A stretch of 64,000 nt of DNA from CAWGXG01 sp963826505 (GCA_963826505.1 CAWGXG010000008.1:1302001-1366000); one strand, 5' to 3'. Numbered from the stretch's first letter, positions 52,149 through 64,000 are shown. Translations and numbers: made by a program. The notes: a model not told the origin generated them from the sequence alone.

Positions 52149-52445
52149 TTAATCGGGGATACGCTCGGACAGCACAATCCCGCCGATAAACAACACAAAG
52201 GCGATAAAGAGGGCTATCGTCGCGAAGAATTCCAGATATCGTGAGAAATAGCGGTATGAGATCAGGAGAAACACGGCGGAGATAGCGGCAGTCACCCCTG
52301 CCACGCGCGCGCCGCGCACACTGGTTCGCGACGTTGGGAGTCGCCCGCGGATTATTCCCGACCACGCGAAAATAATATCAATCAACAGCGCGGTGAGCAG
52401 CACTAAGAAAAGGGGCGATAGCGGATCGTCAACATTCATGGTCAT
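52149..52445 (-). CDS. Small three-helix membrane protein, unknown
   Basis: 98 residues with three hydrophobic helices (about 10-30, 45-63, 70-92) and a short basic loop (RGRLPTSRTSVRGAR). No family recognised. It lies 20 bases upstream of the O-antigen-ligase-like start and is probably co-transcribed, which hints at a role in the same envelope process. Confidence 0.7.
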   Translation of the reverse strand: MTMNVDDPLSPLFLVLLTALLIDIIFAWSGIIRGRLPTSRTSVRGARVAGVTAAISAVFLLISYRYFSRYLEFFATIALFIAFVLFIGGIVLSERIPD

Positions 52446-52585
52446 AGGTTGTTCGTCTCGTTTCTGTCAAAAGTCCAGTTCACCGTCGGTGCCCATGTCG
52501 ATCAAACGGTTATTAGGACCCGGTAGCGCCAACGCCGATTTTACCACCAAAATCCGAGACTTTCGCCCCATGAAATACGGCCACC

Positions 52586-54892
52586 TCACCGCAGAGAAAT
52601 ATTCCATTCTGCAGAATCACGGGCTGTGCGCCGACGGCGCAGCAGGCTAACCCCCAGCGCGACAATCACCGACAACAAGGTGATCAGGCTGATCGCGCCG
52701 CCAATGATGAAGGAGCGCGGACGATAGCGCAGCGTGACTGTGAAGGCGCCCGCGTCGTGCAGGGCGATCGCGCTCAGGCCACCGTACGCCCGCAGAATCG
52801 GCACGTCTCGCCCGTTAAGCTTAGCGACCCACCCCGGATAATCTGGCAGGGCCAGGGTCAGCACAGCGGGCGCAACGGCGTCGCCCTCAATCGCAATGCG
52901 TTCCGGCTCGAACAGCGTGACGGTCGCCTGCCCCGGATCGGCGGGAGCCTCTCCCGGCAAATCCAAACCCGGATCGCGATCCAGGATGACCCACTGCCGT
53001 GTGTCATACGACGGTTCGTGCAGCAGACCGCGCGCTTCCGCGTCATTGTGGACCACCGTCACGCCGTAGGTCAGGCGCGCAAAACCGCGCGGATCGGCCA
53101 CTTCTTGCACATTGTATGCCCCATAAGCGTCCGTGGCGGAACGAGTGATCGTGCTGGGGACTGGCAGCTCGTTCCAATCGGTGAGCACGAAGCGCACCGC
53201 CAATAAATCCCACACCCGCTCGATCGGCAGATCATCAAATAGCCGCTCGATGCTGCCCAGTCGCAGGGGGCTGATCGTGCGGATGTCGGGCACCTTGTAC
53301 AGCGATCCGTAGTTGTCGCGCAGACCGCGCATGCCGTCCACGCGCTCGCCGGGCAGCAGTGCCGCACCGACGGCCACCAGATCGGCAAATTCCGCCAGCC
53401 GATCGCGCGCCGGGACCGGTTCCCAATTCGCCGCGCCCATTGTCACACTGAACAGGTCGAACACCATCAGGGCAACCAACAACACGCGCCACCGAGGATC
53501 AGCCGGATCGCGCAGCAGCCAGTTCAGCACCCCGACTGACAGCGCAGCCAGCATCAGCGCCAGGGCTGCCGATCGTAATGCTGCATCATACGCGGCACGA
53601 TCTCCGGTCCACAGCACGAATAACACACCCGCCACCAGACCGCACAGTGCCAGCAACCCCACACTTCCGCGCACGATCGCGCGCTGCACGACACGTTGTA
53701 CTGTGCCGCCGCTCATCAGGTGGTGGGCGCCCAACCCGGCCAGCACAGCGACACACTGCGCCACGACAAACGCGGCGCGTTCCTGCCCTCGGAACCAGCC
53801 TACGCCCGGCACCAGCACATACGCCAGATCGTAAATCACGGTCCCGGCCCCGAACGAGAGCCCGAGCGCGATCAGGCCCGTCACGGCGAAAAACGCGCTG
53901 AACCCCACGCGCCGCGCCACCGCGATCACCGCCAGCACCAGTCCGGCGATTCCAAAATAGAGCGGCGACCACAGTGTCATGAAGCCCGGCCATATCACTT
54001 GTGCCACGTCGGCCAATGGGAAGCCGTTACCCCGGTCGTCAAAGGTCAGGTTGCCGCGTGAGGTCAGGCGCAGATATTCCAGACCCGGCAGCAGTTGTAC
54101 CGCCGCCAGACCGCCCGCCACAATGCCCACGACCAGCGCGGCGGGGATCACGGAAGGCAGCCAACGCCGCCAGCTTCCGCTCGCGTGCTGCCACTGCCGC
54201 CAGCCCAGGAAAGCCAGCGTCACGTACAGGGCGAAAAGGGTCGTCTGGGGATGCCCAGCCAGCAAAGATAATCCCAGCGCCACGCCTGCCAATACCAGGC
54301 ACAACCGGCCGGGTCGTACGTCGCGCGTCGCCTGAAACACGCCGAGCAAGGCCAGCGGCAGCCAGATACCCGCTTCGAGGATCGCCAGTTGAAGCTGAGG
54401 ATACCCGCTCAGGTAACCGCCATACCCGAAGGTCAGCGCGGCGATCAGCCCGGCGAAGGCTGATGATGATGCGTTTCGCCTCTCTTCGGAAGCCGTCAGA
54501 CGCCGCACGAAGGCATACATCAGCAGCGTGCCGAGCAGCACATGCGCGGCCATCTCGGCTTGCAGCGCAGTGTACAGCTCGCCCGGCGACGGCGTCCCGC
54601 CTGCGGTCGTAATGAACTCAGTAAGCAGGCGCGGCGGATAAAATACAGCGGTCTGAGTGTCAGCCAGAAACGGAAATCCGCCATACTGGTAAGGGTCCCA
54701 CAGTGGAATCTCGCCCTGGGAAAAGCGCTCGACCTGGTACCCGAACGTGGCGACGAACTGCCCGGAAAAATCCCCCTCAATCAGCGACAACTGGTCCTGG
54801 GCGACCGGCGTCAGAATGCGCCAGAAATAAAGCGCCCACAACAGCGCCAGGGCCAGCACCGCCAGCGCATCGGGCAGCGCACGGCGGCTCAT
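52586..54892 (-). CDS. YfhO-family membrane protein
   Basis: 768 residues with 12-14 membrane helices in the N-terminal two-thirds and an extracytoplasmic domain near residues 520-720. The segment DPYQYGGFPFLADTQTAVFYPPRLL, a first extracytoplasmic loop, is characteristic of the YfhO family. In Bacillus YfhO glycosylates lipoteichoic acid; others use polyprenyl-linked sugars. A role in envelope glycosylation fits the adjacent ligase-like gene. Start ATG 54892 is preferred (preceded by AGAAGAG); ATG 54928 or 54970 are possible. Confidence 0.85.
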   Translation of the reverse strand: MSRRALPDALAVLALALLWALYFWRILTPVAQDQLSLIEGDFSGQFVATFGYQVERFSQGEIPLWDPYQYGGFPFLADTQTAVFYPPRLLTEFITTAGGTPSPGELYTALQAEMAAHVLLGTLLMYAFVRRLTASEERRNASSSAFAGLIAALTFGYGGYLSGYPQLQLAILEAGIWLPLALLGVFQATRDVRPGRLCLVLAGVALGLSLLAGHPQTTLFALYVTLAFLGWRQWQHASGSWRRWLPSVIPAALVVGIVAGGLAAVQLLPGLEYLRLTSRGNLTFDDRGNGFPLADVAQVIWPGFMTLWSPLYFGIAGLVLAVIAVARRVGFSAFFAVTGLIALGLSFGAGTVIYDLAYVLVPGVGWFRGQERAAFVVAQCVAVLAGLGAHHLMSGGTVQRVVQRAIVRGSVGLLALCGLVAGVLFVLWTGDRAAYDAALRSAALALMLAALSVGVLNWLLRDPADPRWRVLLVALMVFDLFSVTMGAANWEPVPARDRLAEFADLVAVGAALLPGERVDGMRGLRDNYGSLYKVPDIRTISPLRLGSIERLFDDLPIERVWDLLAVRFVLTDWNELPVPSTITRSATDAYGAYNVQEVADPRGFARLTYGVTVVHNDAEARGLLHEPSYDTRQWVILDRDPGLDLPGEAPADPGQATVTLFEPERIAIEGDAVAPAVLTLALPDYPGWVAKLNGRDVPILRAYGGLSAIALHDAGAFTVTLRYRPRSFIIGGAISLITLLSVIVALGVSLLRRRRTARDSAEWNISLR

Positions 54893-55209
54893 CGATCGCT
54901 CTTCTGGATACGGTTCAACCATCATCAGTCCATTCTGTTGGCTGCTGGCCCGATGGCTACGGGCGACCACGGCCCCGGCAACTCCGCGTCAATCGTCACC
55001 GGCAAATCATACGCGTTGTTTACTGCTCCAGGAAGATCACTGAATTTCTCGAAAAACTGCACGGTAACAGACAGCAGCAACCGTGCAACGCTCTCAATTA
55101 TACCCTGTAAGCGCAATGGGGTTGAGATCAGGAGAGCAAGCTCTAGGGCCTCGCTCTCTCGGCTGCGATATCCAGCGAAACGTGTCGTAGGGCCAGCGCG
55201 ATTCAAGCC

Positions 55210-55238
55210 TTGTCAAACCCCTGGTCCTGGGGTAGACT
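55210..55238 (+). promoter_or_regulatory. Promoter of the rpsF operon
   Basis: TTGTCA (55210-55215) and TAGACT (55233-55238) with a 17-base spacer, about 110 bases before rpsF. The leader is long enough to hold translational control, but no known S6/S18 RNA motif was recognised. Confidence 0.68.
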
Positions 55239-55348
55239 TCTGACGTTTATTCGCCCGCACACCTGACAAAGTGGGCGACTTTCCGCTTCTACGGGCGGCA
55301 CCTCCCGCGTCGTGGAAGCAAACCCAGGGAAAGGAGATATCCCTCATT

Positions 55349-55639
55349 ATGAATCGTGCCTACGAATTAGGCTTCATCGTCGCCAGCAACGTCCCGGAGG
55401 CTGAGACGCAAAACGTCATCGGCGTCGTGCGCGGCTGGGTGGAATCACTCGGCGGTGAAGTCACGAATGTGGATCAGTGGGGCCGCCGCCGGTTGGCCTA
55501 TCCAATCGAAGATTTCCGCGACGGCTATTATGTCTTCTTCAAAATGGACTTTCCGCCGCAGCAGGTCAACGAGTTGGACCGCAACCTCAAGCTGGCCGAA
55601 CACGTGCTGCGTCACCTGGTTGTCCGTCTGGACGAGTAA
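55349..55639 (+). CDS. rpsF: 30S ribosomal protein S6
   Basis: 96 residues. Binds 16S rRNA as a heterodimer with S18 in the platform. Typical: RAYELGFIVASNVPE, VTNVDQWGRRRLAYPIEDFRDGYYVFF and LNRNLKLAEHVLRHLVVR-type end (here DRNLKLAEHVLRHLVVRLDE). ATG 55349 has AAGGAGAT about 10 bases upstream. Followed by ssb and rpsR, the classic order. Confidence 0.97.
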   Translation: MNRAYELGFIVASNVPEAETQNVIGVVRGWVESLGGEVTNVDQWGRRRLAYPIEDFRDGYYVFFKMDFPPQQVNELDRNLKLAEHVLRHLVVRLDE

Positions 55640-55686
55640 CCAGCCCGGCAGCCGGGCCGCCGGCACAGAGAGGAGCAGCGCAGGAT

Positions 55687-56079
55687 ATGGGGCGTGGATT
55701 GAATAAGGTGATGATCATCGGTCATCTGGGCCGCGATCCTGAGCTGCGTTACACTCCCAGCGGCCGGCCTGTGGCCAGTTTCAGCGTAGCCACTAGCCGG
55801 AGCTGGACCTCCTCTGATGGAGAGCGCCGCGAGGAAACCGAATGGTTTAACGTCGTGGCGTGGGGCACTCTGGCCGAAATCTGTAAGTCGCATTTGTCCA
55901 AAGGCCAACAGGTCTACATCGAAGGACGGCTGCAGACGCGCGGCTGGGAAGACGACAGCGGCACGCGCCACTACCGGACGGAACTGGTCGCCAACGAAAT
56001 GATCGTATTGGGCGACCGCGCACCTCAGGACCTGGACGCTGATCCGTCGGATGATGATCGGGAATCGTTCCCATTCTGA
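55687..56079 (+). CDS. ssb: Single-stranded DNA-binding protein
   Basis: 130 residues. OB-fold: MGRGLNKVMIIGHLGRDPELRYTPSGRPVASFSVAT, WFNVVAWGTLAEICKSHL and YIEGRLQTRGWEDDSG. The acidic tail is short and ends in DDDRESFPF, the partner-binding tip of SSB proteins (usually DDDIPF). Located between the S6 and S18 genes, as in most bacteria. SD GAGGAG about 12 bases before ATG. Confidence 0.97.
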   Translation: MGRGLNKVMIIGHLGRDPELRYTPSGRPVASFSVATSRSWTSSDGERREETEWFNVVAWGTLAEICKSHLSKGQQVYIEGRLQTRGWEDDSGTRHYRTELVANEMIVLGDRAPQDLDADPSDDDRESFPF

Positions 56080-56188
56080 ACCACCCGTTAGGGGTATCAG
56101 GCTGAGTCACGCAGAAAGCTTGCGTCAGAACCGGGCCGCACGCGGCCTGCGATCTGGCATGACCATATGACCATAAGGAGATATTCAG

Positions 56189-56500
56189 GTGCCTTACTTC
56201 AACAACCGTGATCGTGATGACGATACCGACGACCGTCGTATGGACGACGATTCGTCTGATGGTGGCGATCGCCGCCGCCGTGGACGCCGCCGTAAAGAAG
56301 ACTACTTCAACGCAAACAGCTCCATCCCGGATTATAAGGACGTGGACACGCTGCGCCGCTTCTTGACCGAGCGCGCGAAGATTCGCCCGCGCCGTCAGAC
56401 CGGCCTGACGTCCAAGCACCAGCGTATGCTGGCGCGCCAAATCAAGCGCGCGCGTCACCTGGCGCTGCTGCCCTTTACCGACGAACATAATCGCGGCTAA
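56189..56500 (+). CDS. rpsR: 30S ribosomal protein S18 with acidic N-terminal extension
   Basis: 103 residues, starting at GTG 56189 with AAGGAG 9 bases upstream. The conserved S18 core is the C-terminal half: YKDVDTLRRFLTERAKIRPRR, TGLTSKHQRMLARQIKRARH and LALLPFTDE. Before it is a 30-residue Asp/Arg-rich extension (NRDRDDDTDDRRMDDDSSDG then RRRRGRRRKEDYF), longer than standard S18. The extension may shield charge or contact rRNA. Confidence 0.96.
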   Translation: MPYFNNRDRDDDTDDRRMDDDSSDGGDRRRRGRRRKEDYFNANSSIPDYKDVDTLRRFLTERAKIRPRRQTGLTSKHQRMLARQIKRARHLALLPFTDEHNRG

Positions 56501-56601
56501 TACCCTGTCGCGGCGGGTGTTCCTGCGCGCCGCAGCCGTGCGGCGCTGGCGCGCGGGACTCCTCACGTGGGCAGGCATCTTCCGGAGGAGAATACTTTTT
56601 T

Positions 56602-58023
56602 ATGGCCAAGAAAGGCACAACCGGCGGTCCCCGTACTCGCCGAATAACGGCAGAAGATACGTCGCGCCGCCAGACTTACAAATCGAAGGCTGAGCGCGAG
56701 AAGATGTGGCAGCAGCGGACACTGATCATCATTGTGGCTATGGTCTTGGTCAGCGTCGCCGCCCTGCTTGGTGCCGTTGCGTACGAAAACGTGATTCGCC
56801 CCAATCAGGCGATCACGTCCGTCAATGGCAGTTCGGTGAAGACCAACCAGTTCCAGGATCGCGTTCGCTACTTGCGTTGGCTCACGGCGCAGCAGATTCG
56901 CGATTTCTATTATCTGGTCGGCGGTGATGCCAACACTATCCAGCAATATGCCGGTACCCAGATCAACAATCTGCGCCAGCCCGAAGTATTCGGCAGCCAG
57001 GTGCTTGACGAAATGGAAGAGGAGAAGATCCTTGATCAGGGCGCCAAGGACATGGGTATCAAGGTGGATACGGCAGCAGTCGATGAGCAGGTCAACCGCT
57101 ACATGGCCCAATTGGTCGGCCTGACCGCGCCTGCCCTGAACACCCCTACGCCAACCAACGTGCCGTCACTCACACCGACTCCTTTGGTGTCGCCCACACC
57201 ATCCAACACGCCGCGCCCCACGAGCACGCCGACGCTGGAACCCAGCGCGACCCCGTCCGGCACCGAGCCGACACCGACTCCTGGCCCCAGCGCCACGCCG
57301 ACTGTGCCGCCCACCGAAACGCCGATCCCCAGCCCGACGGCCACGCTCGAACCGAGTGTAGTCGCCGCGACGCTGCAAGCTCAGGCCGACACGTTCTACA
57401 GCGAAGCGAAGAAGGTGGCGGATGTCACCCGCAGTCAGGCACGCCAGCTCTTTTACTACGACGCGTTGCGCAGTGCCATCCAGGACTACCTGGTTAAGGA
57501 CTTGCCCGCTGAAGAACTCAAGGTCAACGTGCGCCACATCCTCATCTCGTTCAACCCCGACATCCCAGCGGGTCAAGCTCCCCCGCCGACAGATGAGGAA
57601 AAGGCCGCCGCACTTGAGAAAGCCAATGCGGCCCTGAAAGCGCTGCAAGATGGTGAACCGTTCGCCGATCTGGCGATGGCCGTTTCGGATGACACCAGCG
57701 CTTCAGCCGGCGGTGAATTGGGCTGGGCCAGCCCTGACAATTACGTGGCAAACTTCAAGGACGCCGTCCTGAACGCCGCCATCGGTGATATTGTTGGACC
57801 GATTGAATCGGAATATGGCTATCACATCATCCAGGTTCACGGACGTGAAATCCGTCCCCTGTCGGACAGTGAGATCACGACGCGCAAAACCAACACGTTC
57901 CAGACCTGGTTGGATGGCGAGAAAGCGGCCGCCAAGATCGATCGACGCAGTGACTGGATCGACCGGGTCCCGGCGAACCCGTCTTATAACAGCCTCTTGG
58001 GCGATATCTTGCCGGTGAATTAA
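56602..58023 (+). CDS. Membrane-anchored parvulin-type peptidyl-prolyl isomerase
   Basis: 473 residues. Basic cytoplasmic N-terminus (1-38), one membrane helix (about 41-63), a SurA/PrsA-like N-terminal chaperone region (70-175), a Pro/Thr-rich linker (about 178-250), then a helical segment and the PpiC/parvulin rotamase (about 300-405) with VNVRHILISF, ASAGGELGWASPDNYV and EYGYHIIQVHGRE. It assists folding of exported proteins outside the membrane. ATG 56602 follows a GGAGGAGA. A strong terminator follows. It joins the rpsF-ssb-rpsR run by spacing (101 bases). Confidence 0.92.
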   Translation: MAKKGTTGGPRTRRITAEDTSRRQTYKSKAEREKMWQQRTLIIIVAMVLVSVAALLGAVAYENVIRPNQAITSVNGSSVKTNQFQDRVRYLRWLTAQQIRDFYYLVGGDANTIQQYAGTQINNLRQPEVFGSQVLDEMEEEKILDQGAKDMGIKVDTAAVDEQVNRYMAQLVGLTAPALNTPTPTNVPSLTPTPLVSPTPSNTPRPTSTPTLEPSATPSGTEPTPTPGPSATPTVPPTETPIPSPTATLEPSVVAATLQAQADTFYSEAKKVADVTRSQARQLFYYDALRSAIQDYLVKDLPAEELKVNVRHILISFNPDIPAGQAPPPTDEEKAAALEKANAALKALQDGEPFADLAMAVSDDTSASAGGELGWASPDNYVANFKDAVLNAAIGDIVGPIESEYGYHIIQVHGREIRPLSDSEITTRKTNTFQTWLDGEKAAAKIDRRSDWIDRVPANPSYNSLLGDILPVN

Positions 58024-58051
58024 CTCACGGCTCCCCCCGATCGCTGACTCG

Positions 58052-58097
58052 GCGGCGCGTAGGAAATGCACCTGCGCGCCGCTGTTGTTTTGGTTTT
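58052..58097 (+). terminator. Terminator after the PPIase gene
   Basis: 12-bp stem GCGGCGCGTAGG (58052-58063) with CCTGCGCGCCGC (58071-58082), one G-T pair, 7-base loop, then TGTTGTTTTGGTTTT. Confidence 0.85.
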
Positions 58098-58150
58098 GTC
58101 CTGAATTATGCAAAAATCGTCCTAGAGACCGCCAGACGTCAGGGGGGACG

Positions 58151-59203
58151 ATGAGCATGCCATACGCGGACGACAAGCTGGTTACCATTGAGCGCCACAT
58201 CCTCGATCAACAAGAACGCCATCCCGCTGCGACCGGGCGCTTGACCGCCCTGCTCTACGACATCGCACTTTCGGCCAAGCTCATAGCGCGCGAAACAACC
58301 CGTGCCGGAATCGCTGACATCCTCGGAGCAACCAATTCGGCCAACGTCCACGGCGAAACCCAGCAAGTACTCGATGTGTACGCCGATCGTGTCATCTTCC
58401 GGATGAACGATCACACCGGGCGTGTGTGCGTGATGGCCTCCGAAGAACACGAGGACTTGCTACCAATTCCGGAACGCTATACGCCCGGCTACTATGTGCT
58501 GATCTACGATCCACTCGACGGCTCGTCGAACATCGACGTGAACGCCTCAATCGGGACGATCTTCGCCGTGCACCGCAAGATCACGCCCGGAACCGGACGC
58601 GGTACGCTGGCCGATGTGCTTCAACCGGGGACGCGGCTGGTAGCCGCGGCATACGTCATCTACGGCTCAAGCACGATGATGGTGTACAGCACGGGTGAAG
58701 GCGTGCACGGTTTCACGCTCGATCCCAGCATTGGCGAATTTCTGTTAAGTCACCCCAATATCACGATCCCCTCCCCTGGTAAGTATTACAGCGTAAATCA
58801 AGGATATCAGAAATATTGGACTGAGGGCGTCCGGCATTACGTGGCATGGCTCCAGGCCATTGGTGACGATCGCGCCCCGTTGGGACAGCGCTATATCGGT
58901 AGCATGATCGCCGATTTTCACCGCACGTTGCTGTTAGGTGGCGTCTTCTTGTACCCTGCTGATGCGAAACAGCCCGACGGCAAACTTCGCCTGACCTACG
59001 AGGCCCAACCTCTCGCGTTCATCGCTGAGAATGCGGGCGGCTGCGCGTCCGATGGCGCGGGCAGTATCCTCGAACTCCAGCCCCGCAGTTTGCACCAGCG
59101 CGTACCCTTCTTCGCGGGCAATCGCGAACTGGTAGAACGCGCCGAGCAGTTCATGCAAGAGTACGATGCGGATTGGCTGGCTCGCTACCGCGCCGCGCGT
59201 TGA
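58151..59203 (+). CDS. fbp: Class I fructose-1,6-bisphosphatase
   Basis: Gluconeogenic step from fructose-1,6-bisphosphate to fructose-6-phosphate. 350 residues, normal length. Metal/substrate motifs: MASEEHEDLLPIP, YDPLDGSSNIDVNASIGTIF (the class I signature), YGSSTMMVYSTG, KYYSVNQGY and the C-terminal GGCASDGAGSILELQP. ATG 58151 follows GGGGGG; the frame is open to 58085 without a good start. Presence of class I FBPase suggests gluconeogenesis (or a carbon cycle) in this organism. Confidence 0.96.
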   Translation: MSMPYADDKLVTIERHILDQQERHPAATGRLTALLYDIALSAKLIARETTRAGIADILGATNSANVHGETQQVLDVYADRVIFRMNDHTGRVCVMASEEHEDLLPIPERYTPGYYVLIYDPLDGSSNIDVNASIGTIFAVHRKITPGTGRGTLADVLQPGTRLVAAAYVIYGSSTMMVYSTGEGVHGFTLDPSIGEFLLSHPNITIPSPGKYYSVNQGYQKYWTEGVRHYVAWLQAIGDDRAPLGQRYIGSMIADFHRTLLLGGVFLYPADAKQPDGKLRLTYEAQPLAFIAENAGGCASDGAGSILELQPRSLHQRVPFFAGNRELVERAEQFMQEYDADWLARYRAAR

Positions 59204-59311
59204 TCGTACGCATGGAACCAATTGGGGCTATGCAGCGTCTTCCTGACAGCGATCGAAAAGCTCTACGCGATCGCGACGTGTGAAAACGCTAGCACAGGGA
59301 GCAAAGACGCC

Positions 59312-59776
59312 ATGCAACGGTCAGCCTCACGAACATCTGTCTACTTTCTTGTCGCAGCAGTCCTGGCGCTGATCGCGCTGTCCGCCACGATCGCTGCCGT
59401 GCGTAACAGCAGCAATGAAAACGCCAATCCGCAGGCCATTGTCAGGCAAATGTTCACTGCATACGAACAAAGCGATCTTCCGTCCGCAGAACGAGTTTTC
59501 TGTGATCCGCAGTTGGCCCGAGTCATGGTTCCGTCGACGGATCCTAATGGTTGGAAATCGTCGTTCAGCGGTGTCCGCATCGAAGCGTACGCCCGCGAAA
59601 GCACATCTCCCGCAGTATCCGAATCGCAGAATATGGCACTGGTTCAAGTCACAGGAACAATGACCGCGCAGTTAGGCAGTGCAGTGGAGACGCGCGATCT
59701 GGCTTGGGCTGTCACCACACAGCGCGAAGCAGGAAAATGGTGCATCAGCAGCATTACCGACGCCAGTCGGGACTGA
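59312..59776 (+). CDS. Small membrane-anchored protein, unknown
   Basis: 154 residues. A short basic start and one hydrophobic segment (SVYFLVAAVLALIALSATIA, about 9-28) suggest a signal anchor. The rest is soluble: ANPQAIVRQMFTAYEQSDLPSAERVFCDPQ resembles the start of small NTF2-like (DUF4878-type) domains, ending ...REAGKWCISSITDAS. Two cysteines (VFCDP, KWCIS) could form a disulfide. ATG 59312 has AGGGAG upstream. Family assignment is tentative. Confidence 0.6.
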   Translation: MQRSASRTSVYFLVAAVLALIALSATIAAVRNSSNENANPQAIVRQMFTAYEQSDLPSAERVFCDPQLARVMVPSTDPNGWKSSFSGVRIEAYARESTSPAVSESQNMALVQVTGTMTAQLGSAVETRDLAWAVTTQREAGKWCISSITDASRD

Positions 59777-59906
59777 TGCGCAAGCGGTAGCACACCTTCG
59801 GAACATTTTCCGCCCCGAGTCCCCTGTTCAATGCCCGGTTAGCGCCGCACGTCTGGCGGTTCGGGCTTATAGGGGAACTCTTTTCGGAATTCCCCAAGAT
59901 TGGCCC

Positions 59907-59935
59907 TTGCCACACCCCTGGTGCTCTGTTAGAAT
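59907..59935 (+). promoter_or_regulatory. Promoter of the rRNA operon
   Basis: TTGCCA (59907-59912) and TAGAAT (59930-59935), 17-base spacer, about 165 bases before 16S. Predicted start near 59942, so the leader is about 160 bases. Confidence 0.68.
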
Positions 59936-59996
59936 ACCCCCCGCTCAGATGGAACAAACAAGACAGCACACTACATAGTCAAGAACCTACTGAGCG

Positions 59997-60008
59997 GCAC
60001 CTTAACAA
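59997..60008 (+). promoter_or_regulatory. boxA-like antitermination element, leader
   Basis: GCACCTTAACAA resembles boxA (consensus TGCTCTTTAACAA), bound by NusB/S10 in rRNA antitermination. The identical 12-mer recurs at 61967-61978. It overlaps the 5' arm of the 16S processing stem. Confidence 0.55.
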
Positions 60009-60028
60009 CAGCAGAGTGGTAGGAAGCG
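60000..60028 (+). other. 5' arm of the 16S precursor processing stem
   Basis: CCTTAACAACAGC-AG-AGTGGTAGGAAG pairs with 61642-61671 downstream of 16S in two runs of 13 and 12 base pairs split by a 2-base mismatch. Such a stem loops out the 16S precursor for RNase III-type cleavage. Confidence 0.75.
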
Positions 60029-60100
60029 AAAGCAGTGCGAAAGCACAACCAGTAAGGAACTTACACAGGTCTGAAGAGGCTTGTGAGCAAAACTCTGTTA

Positions 60101-61603
<1,503 letters not shown>

Positions 61604-61641
61604 AAGCCTGAGGAGGAGCGCGCGAGCGCCCCACCCCAGCA

Positions 61642-61671
61642 CGCCTTCCTACCACTGAGCTGTTGTTAAGG
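61642..61671 (+). other. 3' arm of the 16S precursor processing stem
   Basis: CGCCTTCCTACCACTGAGCT then GTTGTTAAGG is the complement of 60000-60028, as described there. Confidence 0.75.
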
Positions 61672-61692
61672 GGACGCCGGGTGACCGGCGCA

Positions 61693-61704
61693 GCACCTTA
61701 GCAA
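61693..61704 (+). promoter_or_regulatory. boxA-like variant in the 16S-23S spacer
   Basis: GCACCTTAGCAA differs from the leader boxA-like 12-mer by one base and lies before tRNA-Ile. Could be chance. Confidence 0.35.
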
Positions 61705-61743
61705 GCTGAGGCGCGGTCCGCAAGGGCCGCGACGTGCTATGGA

Positions 61744-61817
61744 GGGTCTGTAGCTCAGTTGGTTAGAGCACTCGCCTGATAAGCGAGAGGTCAGCCGTTC
61801 GAGCCGGCTCAGACCCA
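61744..61817 (+). tRNA. tRNA-Ile (anticodon GAT)
   Basis: 74 bases. Acceptor GGGTCTG pairs with CAGACCC; D arm GCTCAGTTGGTTAGAGC; anticodon stem CTCGC/GCGAG with loop CTGATAA (anticodon 61778-61780); T arm AGCCG-TTCGAGC-CGGCT. The CCA end is not encoded. Typical spacer tRNA. Confidence 0.95.
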
Positions 61818-61823
61818 CAGGGC

Positions 61824-61896
61824 GGGGACGTAGCTCAGTTGGGAGAGCGGTGCCTTTGCAAGGCATAGGCCAGGGGTTCGAGTCCCCTCGTCTCCA
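61824..61896 (+). tRNA. tRNA-Ala (anticodon TGC)
   Basis: 73 bases. Acceptor GGGGACG with CGTCTCC (one G-T pair); D arm GCTCAGTTGGGAGAGC; anticodon stem GTGCC/GGCAT with loop TTTGCAA (anticodon 61857-61859); T arm AGGGG-TTCGAGT-CCCCT. CCA is not encoded. Only 6 bases separate it from tRNA-Ile. Confidence 0.95.
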
Positions 61897-61966
61897 CAGA
61901 GGCCGCACCGGTCGGTGAGTGGGTCCAAGGGTCTTGGGCACACTCACCGGGGGGTGACCCTCGGGC

Positions 61967-61978
61967 GCACCTTAACAA
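61967..61978 (+). promoter_or_regulatory. boxA-like antitermination element before 23S
   Basis: GCACCTTAACAA, identical to the leader copy at 59997-60008, 58 bases before 23S. E. coli rrn operons also carry boxA both in the leader and in the spacer before 23S. Confidence 0.55.
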
Positions 61979-62035
61979 GTGCATACACATGCGAAAGAGT
62001 AACGCGAGAACATCAGGGACTCCGTATCACATGCG

Positions 62036-64000
<1,965 letters not shown>

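Noticed and set aside
57120..57350. Tandem DNA repeat in the PPIase gene
   Set aside because: The Pro/Thr codon bias makes it look repetitive, but no unit is repeated exactly; it is a low-complexity protein linker.

Overview
The window looks like a GC-rich chromosome segment from a free-living Chloroflexota bacterium, most likely class Anaerolineae. The 16S gene has the general look of that phylum. The gene complement fits as well: DUF4397 surface proteins with Pro/Thr-rich linkers, a baseplate-J-like membrane protein inside an alaS-ruvX-mltG block, CydAB/CydDC, and single-membrane-anchored DsbA-like proteins. I could not run a database search, so class level is an inference. No prophage, insertion sequence, integrase or CRISPR array is visible. 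Core genes dominate.

Layout. 1-2.5 kb: fatty-acid elongation genes fabF (5' truncated by the window edge) and fabH. 2.7-6.3 kb: DinB-like protein, a membrane DsbA-like protein, pyrimidine-nucleoside phosphorylase and a DUF4342 protein. 6.3-8.7 kb: a PAS-LuxR regulator divergent from a short, Fe-S-type Old Yellow Enzyme. 8.8-16 kb, minus strand: alaS, a baseplate-J-like protein, ruvX, an alpha/beta hydrolase and mltG. 16.2-20 kb: a second DsbA-like protein, then a DUF4397/SH3 surface protein. 20-24.4 kb, minus strand: HEAT-repeat protein, PfkB kinase (plausibly adenosine kinase), GNAT and ahcY, which together suggest S-adenosylhomocysteine and adenosine recycling. 24.7-32 kb: cytochrome bd oxidase cydAB, a HAD phosphatase, cydDC and hsp20. 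32-42.6 kb: a DUF4397 lipoprotein, a GDP-rhamnose pair (rmd-like, gmd), a TatD nuclease, a secreted S15 peptidase, a secreted two-repeat protein and two glycosyltransferases. 42.7-45.7 kb: a TetR/flavodoxin-fold reductase/DHA2 exporter module. 46-55 kb: secreted clostripain, metallophosphoesterase, TrmB-like methyltransferase, O-antigen-ligase-like protein and YfhO-like protein. 55.2-59.8 kb: rpsF-ssb-rpsR, a parvulin-type PPIase, fbp and a small anchored protein. 59.9 kb to the end: an rRNA operon (16S, tRNA-Ile, tRNA-Ala, 23S truncated by the window edge).

The most striking structural observation is that at least six otherwise convincing genes are broken by single-base frameshifts: fabH, the J-like gene, the DUF4397/SH3 gene, the HEAT gene, the rmd-like gene and a GT2 gene. 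In each case the missing domain continues in the neighbouring frame. This points to residual indel errors in a long-read or metagenome assembly more than to real pseudogenes. In the rRNA operon, a promoter, three boxA-like elements and a long 16S processing stem can be read directly. I did not find a clear, wholly new multi-gene system. The best candidates for something less described are the PAS-LuxR/OYE pair, the alaS-J-ruvX-hydrolase-mltG block and the paired DsbA-like proteins with an extra CX6C motif.
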